A stretch of DNA of 64,000 nucleotides from Cupriavidus sp. D39 (GCF_026627925.1 NZ_JAPNLE010000009.1:5270001-5334000), one strand, 5' to 3'; shown: positions 47,920 to 57,770, numbered from the stretch's first letter. Notes: generated from the sequence alone by a model not told the origin. Numbers and translations: made by a program.

Positions 47920-49110
47920 TCAGCTTAGCGCGGCGACCAGCTTTTCCGCAAATGCAATCAGGCTGCGGTCGCTGCCGGCCGGGCCCATCAGCGAGATGCC
48001 CAGCGGTGCGCCCGCGCGGCCGGCCAGCGGCAGGCTCAGGTGCGGGAAGCCGGACAGCGGCGCCAGGCAGAGCGTTTGCGCGGACAGGTTGCGGTAGGTT
48101 TCCAGCTCTTCGCCGGCGGCGTCGGACAGCGGGGCGATGTCGGGCATGGTGGGAAGGATCAGGATGCCGTCGTTGCCGAGCAGTGCCGCCAGATGCGCGG
48201 TAAAGGCGCGGCGAATGGCGCTGGAGGCTTCGAACTGCGCTTCGGTGACGCCCTTGGAGAACGCAAACCGCGCGGCCACGTCGGGGCCGAGCTGCAGGCC
48301 GTATTGCTCGATCATGGCGCCGTCGGTCTGCCAGGCTTCCCAGCCCTGGACATAGCGGAAGGCCCACCAGATGTCTTCCAGCGGGCGGTCCGCCACCATG
48401 ACGGGCGTGGCCTTGCCGAAGGCGGCTTCGATGTGGCCGACTACCGGCAGCAGTGTATCCAGCGCAGGCGCGGTGGGCATGCGGAACAGGTCTTCGGCCA
48501 GCAGCAGGCGCGCTCCGGCCGGCAGGGCTTGCGCGTCGCTGCCGAGCAGCACGTCGGCCACGCGGGCGAAGGTGCCGATGTCGCGCGCGAAGAAGCCGCA
48601 GGTGTCGAAGCTGTCGCACAGCGCCAGGGTTTGCGCCAGCGAGATCCGCCCAAAGGTGGGGCGGATGCCGAACAGCCCGCAGTGGCTGGCCGGCGCGCGC
48701 ACCGAGCCGCCGGTGTCGGTGCCGAGCGCGAAATCGCAGAGCTGGTTGGATACCGCCGAGGCCGAGCCTGAGGACGAGCCGCCGGTGATGCGCCCCGGCG
48801 CCGCGCCGTTCACAGGCGCGCCGTAGTGGGCGTTCTTGCCGTTCATCGAGAACGCCAGCTCATCCGTATGGGTCTTGCCGACGAAAGCCGCGCCGGCATC
48901 CAGCAGCCGCTGCACGGTGGGCGCGGTGGTGGACTTGATGCCCGACATGGCCAGCACATGGGGGTTGCCGCCGCCGGTCGGGTAGCCGGCCACGTCGAAC
49001 AGATCCTTGGCGGCGAAGGTCAGGCCGGCAAGCGGCCCGCCTGGCGCGTTGGCGACGGGCGCACTCGGGTAGGGCAGGAAGGCGTGGGAGGGATGGCTGG
49101 CCAGGTTCAT
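47920..49110 (-). CDS. Amidase, amidase-signature family
   Basis: A 396-residue serine amidase. The Ser-cisSer-Lys triad is visible: Lys in TFAAKDLFDV, cis-Ser in GGSSSGSASAV and the nucleophile Ser in GTDTGGSVRAPAS. It hydrolyses an amide in the cytoplasm, presumably a compound imported by the ABC system encoded upstream. The start at ATG 49110 was chosen by homology; ATG 49137 adds nine residues. The DUF3830 gene follows 32 bp downstream. Confidence 0.9.
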   Translation of the reverse strand: MNLASHPSHAFLPYPSAPVANAPGGPLAGLTFAAKDLFDVAGYPTGGGNPHVLAMSGIKSTTAPTVQRLLDAGAAFVGKTHTDELAFSMNGKNAHYGAPVNGAAPGRITGGSSSGSASAVSNQLCDFALGTDTGGSVRAPASHCGLFGIRPTFGRISLAQTLALCDSFDTCGFFARDIGTFARVADVLLGSDAQALPAGARLLLAEDLFRMPTAPALDTLLPVVGHIEAAFGKATPVMVADRPLEDIWWAFRYVQGWEAWQTDGAMIEQYGLQLGPDVAARFAFSKGVTEAQFEASSAIRRAFTAHLAALLGNDGILILPTMPDIAPLSDAAGEELETYRNLSAQTLCLAPLSGFPHLSLPLAGRAGAPLGISLMGPAGSDRSLIAFAEKLVAALS

Positions 49111-49212
49111 GGATGCGGTTGGCAATGAGGGTAGCAATCAGTAAAGGCGATATTGGCGCGGAATGCACGGCGCGCGCCGGCACGCCGTGCCGTCACGACG
49201 AGTCTATGAGGC

Positions 49213-50274
49213 TTACGCCAGGGCTTCGGCGGCGACCGGCTCATTGGCCAGCACGCAGCTCACGCTATGCCCGCCACCCAGCGCGGTGGCCTGCGGCACC
49301 GCCTCCAGGCATTGCGCGCGTGCGTGCGGGCAGCGCGGGGCAAAGCTGCAGCCGGGCGGCAGCGCGGACAGGTCGGGTGGCGAGCCGGCGATGGTCTGCA
49401 GCCGCTGGCCGCGGTCCATGCCGTGCTGGCGGCTTTGCAACAGCGCCATCGTATAGGGATGGCGCGCGGCGCGCAGGATGGTGCGGATCGGGCCTTCCTC
49501 GACGATGCGCCCGCCGTACATCACGGCAACGCGGTCGGCGATCTCCACGGCCGCGCCGATGTCATGGGTGACGAACACGATCGACAGGCCAAGCTCGCGC
49601 TGCAGCTCGCGCAGCAGGATCAGCACCTGGATCTGCACGGTGGCGTCCAGCGCGGTGGTGGGCTCGTCGGCCAGCAGGACCTTGGGGTTGGCCGACAGCG
49701 CCAGCGCGATCATGGCGCGCTGGCGCATGCCGCCGGACATCTCGTGCGGATAGGCCGCCAGGCGCCGCTCGGGGCTGGGAATGCGCACGGACTCCAGCGC
49801 GCGCAGCGCACGCTGGCGCGCCTCGGCGGCGCTGACGCGGTCGTGGGTGCGGATGCATTCGATGATCTGCTGGCCGATCGTGTAGACCGGGTCCAGCGCC
49901 AGCAACGGTTCCTGGAACACCATCGCCACCTTGCCGCCGCGCAGGCGGGCGAGGCCGCGGCCATCGAGGGCGGTGACGTCGGTGCCATCGATGCGGATCT
50001 CGCCTTCCATGCGGGTGCGGCGCGGCGGATGCAGGCGCATCAGCGCGCGCAGCGTCACGCTCTTGCCGGAACCGGATTCGCCGATCAAGGCGAGCGTCTC
50101 ACCCGGCGCCACCTGGAGCGACACGCCGTTGACGGCGCGAATGGTCTTGCCGCCGCCGGAGAAGGTCACACGCAGGTCGCGCACTGACACCATGGGGGCG
50201 GCTGCCTGCTGTTCTGTACTGGGGTTGGGTGCAGTCACTGTTGCAGTCACGGGTGTGTTCACGGGTGCATTCAC
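49213..50274 (-). CDS. Peptide/nickel-type ABC transporter ATPase (DppD-like)
   Basis: A 353-residue ATPase: Walker A GESGSGKS, Q-loop VFQEP, signature MSGGMRQRAMIALAL, Walker B LLADEPTTALD, and the oligopeptide-type C-terminal cysteine motif PPGCSFAPRCPHARAQC. GTG 50274 follows GAGGGC at seven bases and lies 11 bp past the stop of the preceding ATPase. The first 25 residues are encoded by four 12-bp tandem repeats. It energises import with the second ATPase and two permeases. Confidence 0.93.
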   Translation of the reverse strand: MNAPVNTPVTATVTAPNPSTEQQAAAPMVSVRDLRVTFSGGGKTIRAVNGVSLQVAPGETLALIGESGSGKSVTLRALMRLHPPRRTRMEGEIRIDGTDVTALDGRGLARLRGGKVAMVFQEPLLALDPVYTIGQQIIECIRTHDRVSAAEARQRALRALESVRIPSPERRLAAYPHEMSGGMRQRAMIALALSANPKVLLADEPTTALDATVQIQVLILLRELQRELGLSIVFVTHDIGAAVEIADRVAVMYGGRIVEEGPIRTILRAARHPYTMALLQSRQHGMDRGQRLQTIAGSPPDLSALPPGCSFAPRCPHARAQCLEAVPQATALGGGHSVSCVLANEPVAAEALA

Positions 50275-50284
50275 GATTTGGCCC

Positions 50285-51393
50285 TCAGAGCGTTGCAACG
50301 AGCGGGCTGGCGGCCGCGGGCATCTGCCGGCTGTGGCCGCCGTCCGCGTTAGCCATCAGGCAGGCCACCGGATGCCCCGCCAGCGCGTCGGACAACCGCG
50401 GCGCCCGGCGCGAGCAAACGTCCTCCGCCATGGCGCAGCGCGGATGGAAGCTGCAGCCGGATGGCGGGTTGATCGGGTTGGGCGGGTCTCCCGCGAGCGG
50501 CGCGACCTGTGTGCGGTGATCCGGGTCCATCGCTGGCATCGAGGCCAGCAGCGCACGCGTGTAGGGATGCGCGGGTTTGGCGTAGAGGGTTTCGGTGTCG
50601 CCCACCTCTACCACCTTGCCCAGGTACATCACCATCACGCGGTCGCACAGGTAGCGGATCACGTTCAGGTCGTGGCTGATGAAGACGTAGGTGAGGTCGA
50701 ACTCGGCCTTGAGGTCGAGCAGCAGGTTGAGCACCTGCGCCTCCACCGATTTGTCCAGCGCCGACACCGCTTCATCGAGAATCACCAGGCGCGGGCGCAG
50801 CACCAGCGCCCGCGCAATATTCACCCGCTGGCGCTGCCCGCCCGATAGCTCGTGCGGATAGCGCCCGGCAAAGCGCGTCGGCTCCAGGCCTACGCGATCC
50901 AGCAGGGCCCGCGCCCGCGCGCTGGCTTCGGCCGCGTCGATGCCGTGCACGCGCGCGGTAAAGGCGATGGATTCCTCGATGGTCAGGCGCGGATTGAGCG
51001 AGGAGTAGCTGTCCTGGAACACCATCTGCACCTGGCTGCGGTAGCGTTTCATGGGCAACTGCGCGGATCCCACCCCCAGCGCATCGAAAATCAGCTCGCC
51101 GCTGTTCTGCTCGATCAGCTGCATCAGCAGCCGCGCGGTGGTGGACTTGCCGCAGCCGGATTCGCCGACCACGCCCAGCGTTTCGCCTTTCCTCACTTCG
51201 AAGCTCACGCCGTCGACGGCGCGGACTTCGCCGCCGCTACGCCAGGGAGCTTCGATTTGAGCGGGAAGTGCTTGATCAGGTCGCGCGCGATCACCAGCGG
51301 CTGCGCGGGGCCGCCGACATCGGTGTTGGCCAGGGTATCGGTCAAGGTGCCGGGCAGGGCATCGGGCAAGGTATCGGGCAAGGTTTCCAGCAT
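50285..51393 (-). CDS. Peptide-type ABC transporter ATPase (DppF-like, frameshifted)
   Basis: A 369-residue ATPase after repair. Walker [40 protein letters not shown] and the tail [18 protein letters not shown] identify the DppF/OppF type. The open frame starts inside the protein because one base is missing near 51238-51241; restoring it links [13 protein letters not shown] to [20 protein letters not shown] and moves the start to ATG 51393. Five 12-bp tandem repeats form the first codons (LPDT-like tetrapeptides). It begins 5 bp after the permease gene end. Confidence 0.9.
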
Positions 51394-51397
51394 GGCA

Positions 51398-52285
51398 TCA
51401 ATCCTTGATTTCCATCGCCGAGCGAATGCCATCGGCGAGCAGGTTGAAGGAGATCGAGGTCAGGAAGATCATGGCGCCGGGCAGGGCGGCAACCAGCGGC
51501 TGCGTGTAGATGGCGGTGCGCAGCGTGTTGAGCATCAGGCCCCATTCCGGCTCGGGCGGCTTGACGCCGAGACCCAGGAAGGACAGCCCCGAGGCCAGGA
51601 TCATCGACACCGAGATCAGGCTGGTGGCATAGACAAAGATCGGTCCCAGCACGTTGTTGAGCACGTGGGCGCGCACGATGGTCAGGGACGAAGCGCCGGA
51701 GGCGCGCGCCGCATCGACGAACTCGCGGTTGCGCACCTGCGTGGTCACGCTCTCCGCCACGCGCACGATCTGCGGCACGAACACAATGGTGAGCGACAGC
51801 AGCGCATTGCCCACGCCCGCGCCCAGCGTGCCCGACAGCGCGATGGCCAGCAGCACCGAAGGAAAGGCGTAGAGGATGTCGACCAGCCGCATGATCACGG
51901 TATTGGTCCAGCCGCCGGCATAGCCCGCGACAATGCCCAGCGCGCTGCCGATCACAAAAGCGATCAGCACCGGCGTGATGCCCATGAACAGCGACAGCCG
52001 CGCACCCAGCATCAGGCGGGACAGCAGGTCGCGTCCCAGTTCGTCGGTGCCGAGCAGGTAGTGCTCCGTGCCGATCGGCTTGAGGCGCTTCATGATCGAG
52101 GCCGCGTACGGATCGGCCGGCATCAGCACGGGCGCGAAGATCGCCATCAGCACCAGCGCCAGCAAGATCAGCGCGGCCAGCATGGCCAGCTTGTTGCGCA
52201 GCAGGCGTTTGCCCACCGTGGTCCAGTAGCCGGGCGAGCGCTGCACGACGGGCACAAGGGCGGGTTTTTTCAACGTCATTTCCAT
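51398..52285 (-). CDS. Peptide-type ABC transporter permease (DppC-like)
   Basis: A 295-residue inner-membrane permease with an N-terminal helix after a cytoplasmic tail, the LLGTDELGRDLLSRL segment typical of DppC, and the EAA loop in FVDAARASGASSLTIVRAHVLNN, which contacts the ATPases. About six membrane segments. GGGAG precedes ATG 52285. It works with the DppB-like partner encoded 28 bp upstream. Confidence 0.93.
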   Translation of the reverse strand: MEMTLKKPALVPVVQRSPGYWTTVGKRLLRNKLAMLAALILLALVLMAIFAPVLMPADPYAASIMKRLKPIGTEHYLLGTDELGRDLLSRLMLGARLSLFMGITPVLIAFVIGSALGIVAGYAGGWTNTVIMRLVDILYAFPSVLLAIALSGTLGAGVGNALLSLTIVFVPQIVRVAESVTTQVRNREFVDAARASGASSLTIVRAHVLNNVLGPIFVYATSLISVSMILASGLSFLGLGVKPPEPEWGLMLNTLRTAIYTQPLVAALPGAMIFLTSISFNLLADGIRSAMEIKD

Positions 52286-52312
52286 GGGGGCTCCCGGGTT
52301 TCCTTGATGGCG

Positions 52313-53263
52313 TCAGTTGCGCTGGATGCGCGGATCGAACAAGGTCTGAAGCGCATCGACCAGCAGGTTCAGCAGCACGAAGAACACGGCGAGCACGAGG
52401 ATGGTTCCCTGCAACAGCGGAAAGTCGCGCTGGAAGATCGCCGAGTTAAGCAGGAAGCCCGTGCCGGGCCAGGAGAACACGGTCTCGATCAGGATCGAGC
52501 CGCCCAGCAGGTAACCAAGCTGCAGGCCCATCACCGACAGCGCGGTGGGCGCCACGTTCTTCAGCACATGGCGGAACACGGCGAGCTCCGACAAGCCACG
52601 CGCCTTCAGGCCGACAATGAATTCATTGGAAAGGATCTCAGCCACGAGCGCGCGGATGGTGCGCGCCACGATGCCCATCGGGATCACCGACATCGTCACC
52701 GCAGGCAGCACCATGTACTGGATATGTTCCCAGTTCCATGCCCAGTCCCCCGAGCCGCCGGGGCCGGCGCCCGTGGCGGGCAGCCAGCCGAGGAATACGG
52801 AGAACACGATCACCAGCACCATGCCCAGCCAGTAGTGCGGCATGCTCACGCCGAAGACGGACAGGAAGGAGGCCGTGCGGTCCGCCGCGGAATCGCGGAA
52901 GTAGCCCGCCACGAAACCGAACAGGCAGCCGAAGGTAAAGCCGATCAGCGTGGCCACCGCGGCCAGCCGTACCGAGTTGATCACCGCCGTCATCACCTCG
53001 CTCATCACCGGGCGGTTGGTGGCGATGGAGGTGCCCAGGTCGCCGTGCAGCGCGCGGGTGAGCCAGTGCAGGAATTGTTCGAGGAAGGGCTTATCGAAGC
53101 CGTAGAGCGCGGTGAGCTGGCGGCGCAGGTCCTCGGAGGCATCGGGCGGCAGCACCGACACCAGCGGGTCGCCTGGCGCGATATGGACCAGCGAGAAGCA
53201 GAGCAGGGCGACCCCGAGCAGGATGGGGATCGCGTAGACGACGCGGCGCAGCAGGTAGAACAT
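52313..53263 (-). CDS. Peptide-type ABC transporter permease (DppB-like)
   Basis: A 316-residue permease: YLLRRVVYAIPILLGVALLCFSLVHIAPGDP at the N-terminus is the DppB signature, and GLKARGLSELAVFRHVLKN is the EAA loop. ATG 53263 was chosen by homology; the frame is open to 53329. Six membrane segments are expected. Second gene of the operon. Confidence 0.93.
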   Translation of the reverse strand: MFYLLRRVVYAIPILLGVALLCFSLVHIAPGDPLVSVLPPDASEDLRRQLTALYGFDKPFLEQFLHWLTRALHGDLGTSIATNRPVMSEVMTAVINSVRLAAVATLIGFTFGCLFGFVAGYFRDSAADRTASFLSVFGVSMPHYWLGMVLVIVFSVFLGWLPATGAGPGGSGDWAWNWEHIQYMVLPAVTMSVIPMGIVARTIRALVAEILSNEFIVGLKARGLSELAVFRHVLKNVAPTALSVMGLQLGYLLGGSILIETVFSWPGTGFLLNSAIFQRDFPLLQGTILVLAVFFVLLNLLVDALQTLFDPRIQRN

Positions 53264-53410
53264 GATCGTAGCCGGGAGGGCAGGCAAGCGGCGCCTGCCG
53301 GGGTTTCTCGGGGAGCCCGGCCGATGCATGCCGGGCGGGCATATTCTGGATTGCGCTCTCGCGTGGCCGGCCCGGGACCGGCCACGCGCGCTGGCCGCTT
53401 AGTGCGCGGC

Positions 53411-55099
53411 TCAGTCCATCGACATGGTGGCGATGTCGATAAACCAGCTCTGCGGCTGCACCACGCCCTTGACCTTCTTGGAGATCGCGCGCGGGCCTAC
53501 GTCATGGGCAATCAGCACGAAGGGCGCTTCTTCCACGATGCGTGCATGCAGCTTGGCCAGCGCCGTGTCGCGCGCCTTCTCGTCAAAGGACGTGCGTGCC
53601 GTCTCGATCAGCTTGTCGAACTCCGCATTGCCGAAGTAGCCCCAGTTGTTGGAGACCGGCGGCTGGGTCTTGGTGCTGACAAAGCGGACCATGGCGAAGA
53701 ACGGGTCCATCGCCGCAAAACTTACGTTGATGGCGTTGGCGCCATGCGCGCTGGGGTCCTTCGCGCCAATGCGCCAGTTGGTGAACAGCGTGTTCCACTC
53801 GACCACGTCGAAGTCGACGTCGATGAAGCACGCCTTCAGGTTCTGCTGCACATACTCGTTCATCGGCAGCGGCTGCATCTGGCCGGAGCCCGAGGCCGAG
53901 ACCTGCACCTTCACCTTCATCGGCTTGGCGGCCGAGTAACCGGCTTCCTGCATCAGCTTGCGCGCGGCGTTGGCGTCGTACTTGATATCGAACGTCGGGT
54001 TGCCCCACCACGGGTTGCCCTTCTCGACAATGCCCTTGGACTCGGCCATGTAGCCACCCAGCAAGGTCTTCAGGCCCTCGCGGTTCACGCACAGGTTGGC
54101 TGCCTGGCGCACGCGCTTGTCGAGCCAGGGAGATCCCGGCGCGAATGACAACTGCCACGGCCACATATGCGGCTGGGCATTGGCGTAGACCTCAAAGCCG
54201 CGGCTCTTGATCTGCGCCACGGCATCCGGGGCCGGTGCCTCGATCCAGTCGACCTGGCCTGACAGCAGCGCAGCGGTGCGGGCGTTGGCCTCGGGCATCG
54301 GCTGCATCACCACCTTGTCGATCTTGGGCACGCGCTTGGCGTCCCAGTACTGCGCGTTCTTCACCATCTCCAGCCGCTCGCGCGGCACGAAGCGGCTCAT
54401 CTTGAAGGGGCCGGTGCCCGAGGCATCCGCGGCAAAGGCCACCCAGGCTTGCTTGGAGCGCTCGGCGGCATCGGTCACCGAGGCCGGCACGGCGGCCAGC
54501 TTCTTGTCCCATTGCGTGGGCGACGCCATGAACAGGTTGCTCAGGTTGTACGGCAGGAAGGAGTCCGGCTCCGACGTGACGAGTTCCACGGTCAGGTCGT
54601 CGATCTTCCTGGCCGAGCGCAGTGTCGGCATGCGCGAGGCGGTCACGCCTACCTGGCTGGGATCGAACTGCCGGGCGGTCTTGTCCAGCACCTTGCCCAC
54701 GTTCCACACCACGGCATCGGCGTTGAACGGCGAGCCGTCATGGAACTTCACGCCCGGACGCAGCTTGAAGATCCACTTGGTCTTGTCCTTGGCATCGACC
54801 TTCCATTCCGTGGCCAGGTCCGCAATCAGCAGGCTGGGGCCGTTGCCCTTGGACAGGTCCCACTGGGTCAGCCCGTCATACATCGGGATGCCGGTGAAGC
54901 GGTTGCCTTCGAAGCCCTGGTCGGGCTGGCCCAGCGTGCGCGGGATGTCGGCGGCGGTCATGCCGATGCGCAGCACCTTCTCTGCCATCGCGGTACCCGG
55001 CAAGGCGAGGATCGAGACGGCGGTGATCGCGGCAGCGGCGGCGATGGACTTCAGGCCGGGTTTCACGCTTCTTACGGAGTCGGAAGAGAAAACGGTCAC
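53411..55099 (-). CDS. ABC transporter substrate-binding protein, family 5
   Basis: A 562-residue periplasmic solute-binding protein, first gene of the leftward transport operon. It has a signal peptide (GLKSIAAAAAITAVSILALPGTAMAEKV) and the family's conserved WIFKLRPGVKFHDGSPFNADAVVWN region. The long C-terminal lobe ends PQSWFIDIATMSMD. GTG 55099 follows AGGAG; the frame extends upstream to 55744 but overlaps the divergent hydrolase gene. The ligand is unknown; the adjacent amidase and carbamoylase suggest an amide or N-carbamoyl compound. Confidence 0.92.
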   Translation of the reverse strand: MTVFSSDSVRSVKPGLKSIAAAAAITAVSILALPGTAMAEKVLRIGMTAADIPRTLGQPDQGFEGNRFTGIPMYDGLTQWDLSKGNGPSLLIADLATEWKVDAKDKTKWIFKLRPGVKFHDGSPFNADAVVWNVGKVLDKTARQFDPSQVGVTASRMPTLRSARKIDDLTVELVTSEPDSFLPYNLSNLFMASPTQWDKKLAAVPASVTDAAERSKQAWVAFAADASGTGPFKMSRFVPRERLEMVKNAQYWDAKRVPKIDKVVMQPMPEANARTAALLSGQVDWIEAPAPDAVAQIKSRGFEVYANAQPHMWPWQLSFAPGSPWLDKRVRQAANLCVNREGLKTLLGGYMAESKGIVEKGNPWWGNPTFDIKYDANAARKLMQEAGYSAAKPMKVKVQVSASGSGQMQPLPMNEYVQQNLKACFIDVDFDVVEWNTLFTNWRIGAKDPSAHGANAINVSFAAMDPFFAMVRFVSTKTQPPVSNNWGYFGNAEFDKLIETARTSFDEKARDTALAKLHARIVEEAPFVLIAHDVGPRAISKKVKGVVQPQSWFIDIATMSMD

Positions 55100-55253
55100 G
55101 GGCAAAGCTCCTGGGTGGGGGAAGGGGAGACGAGACCAGTTAAGCAAGTCATGTGCCAGTGGTCGTCCGCGCATGTCGGCCCGCGAGCGTCCTCTCCATG
55201 GCCTGCTTTTTGCTGACTTCCCCGTCTGACTCCCAACCAACCGGCTTCCCGAC

Positions 55254-56501
55254 ATGGACCAGCAACACCTTCCCCGCATCAACGCAGCACGCCTGTGGCA
55301 ATCGCTGATGGACCTCGCGCAGATCGGCGCCACGCCCAAGGGCGGCGTGTGCCGCATCGCGCTGACCGAGCTGGACCGCCAGGGCCGCGACCTGGTGGTC
55401 GGCTGGTGCCGCGAGGCCGGGCTCGAGGTGCGCACCGACGAGGTGGGCAACGTATTCGCGCGCCGCGCCGGCAGCGATCCCACTGCGGCGGCGGTGGCCA
55501 CCGGCAGCCATATCGACACCCAGCCCTCGGGCGGCAAGTTCGACGGCAACTTCGGCGTGCTTGCGGGCCTGGAGGTCATGCGCACGCTCAACGACCTGGG
55601 CATCGTCACCCGCGCGCCGCTGGAACTGGCGTTCTGGACCAACGAGGAGGGCACCCGCTTTACGCCGGTGATGATGGGCTCGGGCGCCTTTGCCGGCGTG
55701 TTCGAGGCGGAGTTCATTCGCGCCCAGCGCGACCTGGACGGCATCAGCGTGGGCGAGGCACTGGCGCAGATCGGCTACCGCGGCGAGCAGCCCGTGGGCG
55801 AAGTGCCGGGCGGCATGTTCGCGGCCTATTTCGAGGCGCACATCGAGCAGGGGCCGGTGCTGGAAGCCGCCGGGCTGCCGATCGGCGTGGTCTCCGGCGC
55901 GCTCGGCCAGCAATGGTATGACGTGACCGTGACCGGCATGGACGCCCACGCCGGCCCCACGCCGCTGGCGCTGCGCCACGACGCCATGCTGGCGGCGGCA
56001 CGCATGATCGACGAGGTCAACCGCATCGCCGTGGCCGAGACCCCGCACGGGCGCGGCACGGTGGGCTATGTGCAGGTCACGCCCAACTCACGCAACGTGA
56101 TTCCGGGCCGGGTTGACTTCTCCGTGGACCTGCGCAACCTCTCGCAGGCAGGGCTGGACCGCATGGATGCCGCCATGCGTACGTCGTTCGCGAAGATTGC
56201 CGAACGTGGCGCGGTGGAAGTGGCGATCAGCCAGGTGGTGAAGTTCGAGCCCTGCGTGTTCGCGCCCGCCTGCGTGGACAGCGTGCGCCGCGCCGCCGCG
56301 GCGCTGGGCCTGCCGCACATGGACGTGGTAAGCGGGGCAGGGCACGACGCCGTATACGTGGCGCAGCGCGCGCCCACCGGCATGATCTTCGTGCCGTGCA
56401 AGGACGGCATCAGCCACAACGAGCTGGAAGACGCGCTGCCCGAGCACATCGAGGCCGGCGCCAATGTGCTGCTGCAAGCGATGCTGGAGCACGCGCGCTA
56501 A
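55254..56501 (+). CDS. M20 N-carbamoylase / allantoate amidohydrolase-like enzyme
   Basis: A 415-residue member of the HyuC/AllC group: TGSHIDTQPSGGKFDGNFG, NEEGTRFTPVMMGSGAF, HIEQGPVLEAAGLPIGVVSG, MDAHAGPTPLALRHDAMLAA and a C-terminal GAGHDAVYVA carry the metal ligands and dimer-interface residues. It is divergent from the ABC operon across 154 bp, which makes a shared regulated promoter likely. It would release ammonia and CO2 from an N-carbamoyl amino acid or ureido compound. Confidence 0.9.
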   Translation: MDQQHLPRINAARLWQSLMDLAQIGATPKGGVCRIALTELDRQGRDLVVGWCREAGLEVRTDEVGNVFARRAGSDPTAAAVATGSHIDTQPSGGKFDGNFGVLAGLEVMRTLNDLGIVTRAPLELAFWTNEEGTRFTPVMMGSGAFAGVFEAEFIRAQRDLDGISVGEALAQIGYRGEQPVGEVPGGMFAAYFEAHIEQGPVLEAAGLPIGVVSGALGQQWYDVTVTGMDAHAGPTPLALRHDAMLAAARMIDEVNRIAVAETPHGRGTVGYVQVTPNSRNVIPGRVDFSVDLRNLSQAGLDRMDAAMRTSFAKIAERGAVEVAISQVVKFEPCVFAPACVDSVRRAAAALGLPHMDVVSGAGHDAVYVAQRAPTGMIFVPCKDGISHNELEDALPEHIEAGANVLLQAMLEHAR

Positions 56502-56531
56502 AGCACCTTAGCGCCAAAGCGCTGCAGCCTC

Positions 56532-57371
56532 TCAGTGGGCGATCGAGCGCGAGATCGCCCACGCGCATTCGATCACCATCGGCGCCAGCTTCTTCTGCGC
56601 CTCGGCCATGCTCCAGCGGCTGGCCGGCGGCGATACATGCACCGCGCCCACCGCCTGCCCCTGGCTGTTGACGATGGCCGCGCCCACGCCCATATCGCCC
56701 AGGAACAGCTCCTCGTTGTTGCAGGCGTAGCCCACCTTGCGGCAAGCCACCACGGTCTCGAAGATCGCCGCCACATCGGTCAGCGTGGCCGGTGTGCGTG
56801 CCACGCGGGCCGAGTCCTCCAGCATGGCCATCACCTCATCGTCCGGCAAGGTGCTGAGATACGCGCGGCCGCTGCTGGTGCAGTACATGGGAATGCGCAT
56901 GCCGACGGGGGTCAGCACGGGGATGTACTTCGACGTCATCAACTGCGCCACGTAGACCATCTCTAGCCCCACCGGCTCGGTCAGGTTGGCGGTCTCGCCG
57001 CTGGCATTGGCGAGCTGCGACAGGTAAGGGCTGGCGACCTGGATCAGCGCGTCGGCGCAGAGGTAGTTGTAGCCGATTTCCATCACCTTGGGCGTCAGCC
57101 GGAAGCGCCGCGTCTGCGGGTGCTTGGCCACGTAACCCAGCGTTTCCAGCGTATGCACCGTGCGTTGCGCGGAGCTCTTGGTCATGCCGGTCAGCCCCGC
57201 CAGTTCGGCCAGTGTGAGGGTGCGGTGCACCGCGCTGAAAGCCCGCAGCACTTCCAGTCCTTTCTCCAGCGACTGGTTGAAAAGCGGATCGGGGCGGGCA
57301 GCTTTTTCGTCGCTTTCCACGCCGCTGATCGTCGCTTCGCCGCTGTTTTCCTGATGGTCTTGCCGAGTCAT
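56532..57371 (-). CDS. IclR-family transcriptional regulator
   Basis: A 279-residue regulator with an N-terminal winged helix (SLEKGLEVLRAFSAVHRTLTLAELA, MTKSSAQRTVHTLETLGYV) and a C-terminal effector-binding GAF-like domain ending SMAEAQKKLAPMVIECAWAIS. It is convergent with the M20 gene and is the nearest regulator of the divergent transport/hydrolase cluster. ATG 57371 was chosen by homology; an open frame extends upstream. Confidence 0.9.
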   Translation of the reverse strand: MTRQDHQENSGEATISGVESDEKAARPDPLFNQSLEKGLEVLRAFSAVHRTLTLAELAGLTGMTKSSAQRTVHTLETLGYVAKHPQTRRFRLTPKVMEIGYNYLCADALIQVASPYLSQLANASGETANLTEPVGLEMVYVAQLMTSKYIPVLTPVGMRIPMYCTSSGRAYLSTLPDDEVMAMLEDSARVARTPATLTDVAAIFETVVACRKVGYACNNEELFLGDMGVGAAIVNSQGQAVGAVHVSPPASRWSMAEAQKKLAPMVIECAWAISRSIAH

Positions 57372-57770
57372 GTTCGCGTTCCGCCGGGTCTTCGTACCGG
57401 TGACTGGCACCAGCGCTGGGAGGGCCTGCACCACGATGAATGCATATTGCACCAATATACGAATGAATCGATTATCGATTCGTCGGGTTTCCATCCATGA
57501 TATGCGGGCTGGCTTCCTTTGGGAATAGCGGTGATGCAGCGGGGCTTGCGATTTCGGAGCTCTGGCTACTTTGGCCCGGCTGGATCCATTGTCCTGTAAG
57601 GCTTTCGAGGCATTTTCCGGAGTGCGGAGGAAGGAGCGATGCAGAGCCTGCGCGGCAGGTAGCGCGGCCGATCACGCCACGCTTCAGTGTTTACCCGCAT
57701 CTCCGACTTGTTGACGATCAGTGAAATATCAGCCTAGTATCACAACAACTTCAACACCGCGGGAATCATC
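57372..57770. other. Divergent gap between IclR and GntR genes
   Basis: About 400 bp with promoters of two divergent regulator genes. Two GC-poor segments (near 57440-57480 and 57721-57760) could hold them, including TATCGATTCG near 57473. No gene or clear operator was recognised. Confidence 0.45.

Noticed and set aside
50852..54148. A 1098-codon plus-strand open frame
   Set aside because: Antisense shadow of the ABC transporter operon, low-complexity with no recognisable domain.
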